The position numbers and the translations under genes were made by a program. From CAYRAV01 sp964422365 (GTDB taxonomy: Bacteria > Bacillota > Clostridia > Lachnospirales > Lachnospiraceae): a stretch of 10,514 bases of DNA. This document shows positions 7,557-10,514 of the stretch, in pieces (position 1 is the first letter of the stretch; every line of letters begins with the position of its first letter). Under the pieces are notes generated by a model. The model saw only the letters and a list, made by a program, of their open reading frames with translations, made no database searches and had not been told where the DNA came from. The DNA is taken from NCBI GenBank assembly GCA_964422365.1, contig CAYRAV010000086.1:1-10514 (forward strand). Reading direction: 5' to 3'.

Positions 7557-7585
7557 AGTATATCATATTGTATTACACAAGTCAA
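7557..7585 (-). promoter_or_regulatory. Promoter of the BlaI-M56 operon
   Basis: On the minus strand a -35 box TTGACT (7580-7585) and a -10 box TATACT (7557-7562) are separated by exactly 17 bp, about 60 bases upstream of the repressor start. Both boxes differ from the vegetative consensus by one base. Confidence 0.75.
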
Positions 7586-7627
7586 CCATTTTTAAACTAC
7601 AACCACTCAGATTCCGTTTTTTCTGAT

Positions 7628-7677
7628 AAACAACAAAAGCACCTCTACTGCTCACTAAATCCAGCATATAGAAGTGC
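7628..7677 (-). terminator. Terminator of the hydrogenase-like sensor gene
   Basis: A 10-bp stem with two G-T wobbles pairs 7668-7677 with 7639-7648. It is extended inward by a TGCT/AGCA pair, and on the minus strand it is followed by TTTTGTTGTTT. It begins about 25 bases past the stop at 7704, so the sensor gene is a single transcription unit ending before the BlaI promoter. Confidence 0.7.
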
Positions 7678-7703
7678 CTATTGTCTATTTATTTTTTGTT
7701 GTT

Positions 7704-9698
7704 TTATTGTGTTTCACTTAATTTATTCAATTTTTTCTTGATTTTGTTTGCCGAATCCAAAACCACTGTGACTGAAGCTGCAATCTCCTCTGTTGCTGCT
7801 GCCAGATTCTGTGTTCTTTCATTGACGGTATCTACTGTTTGATTTAACTTTTTCGTATCCTCAATAATGTCATGTGTAGAAGTCAGTATTTTATTCTGAT
7901 TTTCATTGCTTCTGTTTGCTGTAGCTTCAGATTCAAATGCCAGTTTATTGATCTCACTTGCAACAACAGAGAATCCTCTTCCTGATTCACCAGCTCTTGC
8001 TGCTTCAATACTTGCATTCAATGCCAGCAAATTTGTCTGGCTTGCGATGTCGACTACATCTTCATTGTTTTGTCTCAATCCCCCTAGCAATACCTGTATT
8101 TCTTCCATGGACTTATTTAATCCTTCACAAAAATCGGAGACTTCCGAGACTTCTCTTGAAATTTCTGTGCTTTCAATCGCATTATTTTCATTTCCTTCTG
8201 CCATATCATTTACAGACCGGTACAAACCATCAAATTCATCATTGATTTCCTGAATCGTATCTATGATTAATTGTTTTTGATTATGGATAATCTGTTTATC
8301 CTGTTCTAATTCCTTCGCCATTTGCTCTGCCTTTTGTTTCTGTGTTTCTATTTCTTTTTTTACATAATAGATACAATTCTCCTTTTTATTGTATCCATTA
8401 TAAATGGCTTCTGCCATTTGTTTACATGTATCATATCCACAACAGGAACAATTAATACTACATTCCTCTTCCGTATGCTTATTCATACTCTCAAAGATTT
8501 TCTTTTTCTCTATATCTGTAGGAATTTTATAACTGCAATCCCCAGAGCGGTCTGTATATTTTCTTAGATAGTCCTCTACTTTCAAATGTTTAAACTGCTG
8601 ATTCAACAGTTTAAAACGCTGTTCCGGCGATAATTTCTTTGACCATGCACTTTTCATGCTATTTTTCTTAGATTGTTCCCGAATCTCTAATAAGGTGCAA
8701 AGTGCATCATCTGTTCCCGCTTTCTCTGCTTCACAACCAGTACCATAAATACAGCCTGAAGAACAATTAAGCGCATCAATAAAAAGATATGGCGTCTTAC
8801 TGCCAGCAATTTTTTCTTTATTTTTCTCCAAATACTGATACATATGTTTCTCACCTTCTGCCTGACGGATAAAAACACTTTCTCCTAAAAACCAGTATAC
8901 ATTTTCTTTTAATCCGCCTGGCATCGGATAAATAGAACCAAGCCCATATTCAACCTCATCAGACTGCAATGTGCCAGAAATATGATGTTCTTTGATATAC
9001 TTCATCAAATGATCAAATGTTACATTATAAGATATGTACCCTTTTGTATTTGAATCATCAATTTCCATCTTCTTTGCAATACATGGACTGATAAATGCCA
9101 GTTTATCCTGAATTTTCAATTCCTTCTTAGCATAAATTGCTGCACACATAACCGGACTTTGTACTGGAAATAATTTTGGAAGCAATTCTGGAAGATAGCG
9201 TTCAATATAACCTACTACAGCAGGACATGGCTGAGAAATACCTCCATAAAAATTATACTTTTTAATATAATTCAAATATCCCCATGTTGTGATATCTGCA
9301 CCAAAGGACACACTGATGAGATGATTCACACCCATTTGCTTCAATCCTCCAAGAATAGATTCATATTCATTTGGATAATTGGCTTTAAATGCTGGTGCAA
9401 TTAATAAGGAAATATGCTCTCCTTTTTTTAAATCTTCAAAAAACCGTTCTGTATCATCTCTATACTCTCTTGCACCATGTTCACAAACATCAAAGCAAGC
9501 ACCACAAGCAATACATTTTTTTGCATCTACATCCATTCTGTTTGCCCTATCCTCTTTTTGAAAAGCATTTGTCTCTACGCAATTTGCACCAACACAGCTG
9601 CAGGCACCAATACATTTATTACAGCCAATGCATAAGTCATTTGTAAAAACCAATGAATTATCATTATTTTTATTATTTCTCTCATTAAACTCCAACAT
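7704..9698 (-). CDS. [FeFe]-hydrogenase-like H-cluster sensor fused to a methyl-accepting chemotaxis signalling domain
   Basis: The 664-residue soluble protein holds, in order: two 4Fe-4S ferredoxin motifs (Cys 23, 26, 29, 33 and 62, 65, 68, 72); a hydrogenase large-subunit C-terminal domain (~95-345); a CxxCGYDTC iron-sulphur motif (~417-442); a coiled coil (~445-485); and a chemoreceptor hairpin with the conserved tip QTNLLALNASIEAARAGESGRGFSVVASEI (554-583). The H-cluster motifs are altered: L1 is SQPCP (155-159) instead of TSCCP, L2 is SPCIAKKME (204-212), and L3 is NCSSGC (311-316). All four cluster-binding cysteines (158, 206, 312, 316) remain, but the proton-relay cysteine is Pro157. 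This points to a hydrogen or redox sensor rather than a catalyst, signalling to a CheA/CheW-type partner not present here. GGGAGA lies 10 bases before the ATG. There is no membrane helix or PAS domain. Confidence 0.9.
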   Translation of the reverse strand: MLEFNERNNKNNDNSLVFTNDLCIGCNKCIGACSCVGANCVETNAFQKEDRANRMDVDAKKCIACGACFDVCEHGAREYRDDTERFFEDLKKGEHISLLIAPAFKANYPNEYESILGGLKQMGVNHLISVSFGADITTWGYLNYIKKYNFYGGISQPCPAVVGYIERYLPELLPKLFPVQSPVMCAAIYAKKELKIQDKLAFISPCIAKKMEIDDSNTKGYISYNVTFDHLMKYIKEHHISGTLQSDEVEYGLGSIYPMPGGLKENVYWFLGESVFIRQAEGEKHMYQYLEKNKEKIAGSKTPYLFIDALNCSSGCIYGTGCEAEKAGTDDALCTLLEIREQSKKNSMKSAWSKKLSPEQRFKLLNQQFKHLKVEDYLRKYTDRSGDCSYKIPTDIEKKKIFESMNKHTEEECSINCSCCGYDTCKQMAEAIYNGYNKKENCIYYVKKEIETQKQKAEQMAKELEQDKQIIHNQKQLIIDTIQEINDEFDGLYRSVNDMAEGNENNAIESTEISREVSEVSDFCEGLNKSMEEIQVLLGGLRQNNEDVVDIASQTNLLALNASIEAARAGESGRGFSVVASEINKLAFESEATANRSNENQNKILTSTHDIIEDTKKLNQTVDTVNERTQNLAAATEEIAASVTVVLDSANKIKKKLNKLSETQ

Positions 9699-9770
9699 TA
9701 AAAAACCATCTCCCTTGCCTCTTATGTATATTTCCCAAAAAACAATACATTTTCCCCTTACATATTGTAT

Positions 9771-9799
9771 ATTATATCATAAATCTATAGATATGTAAA
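9771..9799 (-). promoter_or_regulatory. Promoter of the hydrogenase-like sensor gene
   Basis: On the minus strand TTTACA (9794-9799) and TATAAT (9771-9776) are separated by 17 bp, giving a near-consensus vegetative promoter about 72 bases upstream of the start. It lies downstream of the rplT terminator, so the gene is expressed separately from the ribosomal operon. Confidence 0.75.
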
Positions 9800-9924
9800 A
9801 TTCTTTATACCCTCCATTACATTAGCTGTTACTATTCAGTCACTCTATTTATAATTTGCCAAATATGTATGCCTTGCCTACAGAATCTTCGGAAACAAAC
9901 CAACATCTAAATTATTTTTATAAC

Positions 9925-9958
9925 AAAAAAATCCCCTTGCTCTATCAAACAAGGGAAT
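9925..9958 (-). terminator. Terminator of the rpmI-rplT operon
   Basis: A 9-bp stem with one wobble pairs 9950-9958 with 9931-9939. It is followed on the minus strand by at least six T (9925-9930) and starts about 30 bases after the rplT stop. Confidence 0.9.
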
Positions 9959-9989
9959 CTCTTCATTCAATTTATCAGGTTTTGAATCA

Positions 9990-10346
9990 TTATGCTACCT
10001 TTTCTTTTGCAACATCAACTAAACTTTTGAATCCTTCCGGATCATTAATCGCCATTTCAGATAACATTTTTCTGTTTACCTGAATATCTGCTAATTTTAA
10101 TCCATACATAAATTTGCTGTAAGAAAGCCCATTCAATCTTGCTGCTGCATTAATACGTGCAATCCATAGTCTTCTAAACTGTCTTTTTCTCTGTTTTCTA
10201 CCAACGAAAGATTCTGCCATTGCTCTCATTACAGACTGTTTTGCAACTCTGTACTGTTTTGATCTTGCTCCTCTGTATCCTTTTGCCAATTTTAATACTC
10301 TATTATGTTTTTTCTTGGCGTTTAATCCACCTTTAACTCTTGCCAT
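9990..10346 (-). CDS. rplT: 50S ribosomal protein L20
   Basis: The 118-residue basic protein begins MARVKGGLNAKKKHNRVLKLAKGYRG and contains RQRKRQFRRLWIARINAAAR, an unmistakable L20. L20 binds 23S rRNA early in large-subunit assembly and is needed for it. In many bacteria it also represses its own operon through RNA mimics of its rRNA site. The ATG at 10344-10346 is chosen because GGAGG (10356-10360) lies 9 bases upstream and MARVK is the family start; an in-frame GTG or ATG-like extension to 10370 would add 8 spurious residues. It follows the rpmI stop by 88 bases in the standard infC-rpmI-rplT order and ends at a clear terminator. Confidence 0.98.
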   Translation of the reverse strand: MARVKGGLNAKKKHNRVLKLAKGYRGARSKQYRVAKQSVMRAMAESFVGRKQRKRQFRRLWIARINAAARLNGLSYSKFMYGLKLADIQVNRKMLSEMAINDPEGFKSLVDVAKEKVA

Positions 10347-10355
10347 TTTAATTTT

Positions 10356-10360
10356 CCTCC
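10356..10360 (-). promoter_or_regulatory. Ribosome binding site fixing the rplT start
   Basis: CCTCC on the + strand reads GGAGG on the minus strand, 9 bases ahead of the MARVKGG start. An upstream start at 10370 would place this site inside the coding region. Confidence 0.8.
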
Positions 10361-10434
10361 TTAATACCAATCATGAATCTAAAACAAAACTTTCCTTCCA
10401 TATGCCGGTTACTATACACAAACCGCATTAAATC

Positions 10435-10514
10435 CTATAGATATGGTAAAATTTTCTTCATTACTTTTACATTTGCTGCATCTACAGTAGTTGGTTTTCT
10501 AAGATTTCTCTTTG
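10435..10514 (-). CDS. rpmI: 50S ribosomal protein L35, C-terminal fragment
   Basis: The last 25 codons read KRNLRKPTTVDAANVKVMKKILPYL and then TAG (10435-10437). This is the typical L35 C-terminus, including the closing KKILPY(L). The N-terminal part runs off the right edge of the window. L35 is a small basic large-subunit protein encoded between infC and rplT, which fits the rplT gene directly downstream. Nothing odd is visible in the part shown. Confidence 0.95.
   Translation of the reverse strand, partial: KRNLRKPTTVDAANVKVMKKILPYL

Noticed and set aside
7906..8253. Open frames on the + strand opposite the chemoreceptor domain (up to 115 residues)
   Set aside because: They are antisense shadows of a clearly conserved protein, have Ser/Leu-rich composition and lack ribosome sites.
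7704..9698. Active hydrogen-producing [FeFe] hydrogenase
   Set aside because: The L1 motif lacks the proton-relay cysteine and the protein ends in a chemoreceptor domain, so a sensory role is more likely.
10347..10434. L20-binding regulatory RNA between rpmI and rplT
   Set aside because: Only a weak 5-bp stem (CGGTT/AACCG) is visible. In this group the L20 leader is expected upstream of infC, outside the window.

Overview
The window comes from a low-GC Gram-positive anaerobe of the Clostridia, most likely a Lachnospiraceae-type gut bacterium. This is inferred from the AT-rich codons, purine-rich Shine-Dalgarno sites, an Rpn-type nuclease tail, an [FeFe]-hydrogenase-like sensor, a BlaI/M56 pair and the rpmI-rplT order. 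No rRNA, tRNA, CRISPR array or complete insertion sequence is visible.

Layout. At the left edge, the last 66 codons of an Rpn-family (PD-(D/E)XK) nuclease/transposase-like protein run on the + strand and end in a clean hairpin. Next is a 935-residue minus-strand membrane protein. It combines an acyltransferase-3 domain, an extracytoplasmic propeller-like region and a sialate-O-acetylesterase-like domain. A 400-bp divergent intergenic region (3187-3586) with inverted repeats separates it from a + strand gene for a GAD-like/DUF1851 plus DUF6892-like protein, probably an orphan immunity protein. That gene has an in-frame TGA at codon 5, and its last ~97 bp are duplicated in tandem in decayed form. 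A strong, possibly bidirectional, hairpin at 5114-5160 separates it from the minus-strand genes that follow.

On the minus strand, in transcription order, come the rpmI tail, rplT and its terminator; then a monocistronic gene with its own promoter and terminator (9698-7704) encoding a soluble hydrogenase-like H-cluster sensor fused to a chemoreceptor signalling domain; then an overlapping BlaI-type repressor and BlaR1-type M56 metalloprotease pair with a good promoter and a dyad operator candidate. The M56 protein has a C-terminal sensor domain that does not look like a penicillin-binding domain.

How the genes work together. The housekeeping operon (rpmI-rplT) abuts an accessory block dominated by sensing and cell-envelope functions. 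The three most notable items are the H-cluster/MCP fusion, which keeps the cluster ligands but lacks the proton-relay cysteine; the protein that joins an acyltransferase to an esterase-family domain; and the disrupted immunity-like gene with a G:C-to-A:T-decayed tandem tail. No gene shown here is an obvious output partner for any of the sensors (no che genes, no beta-lactamase).
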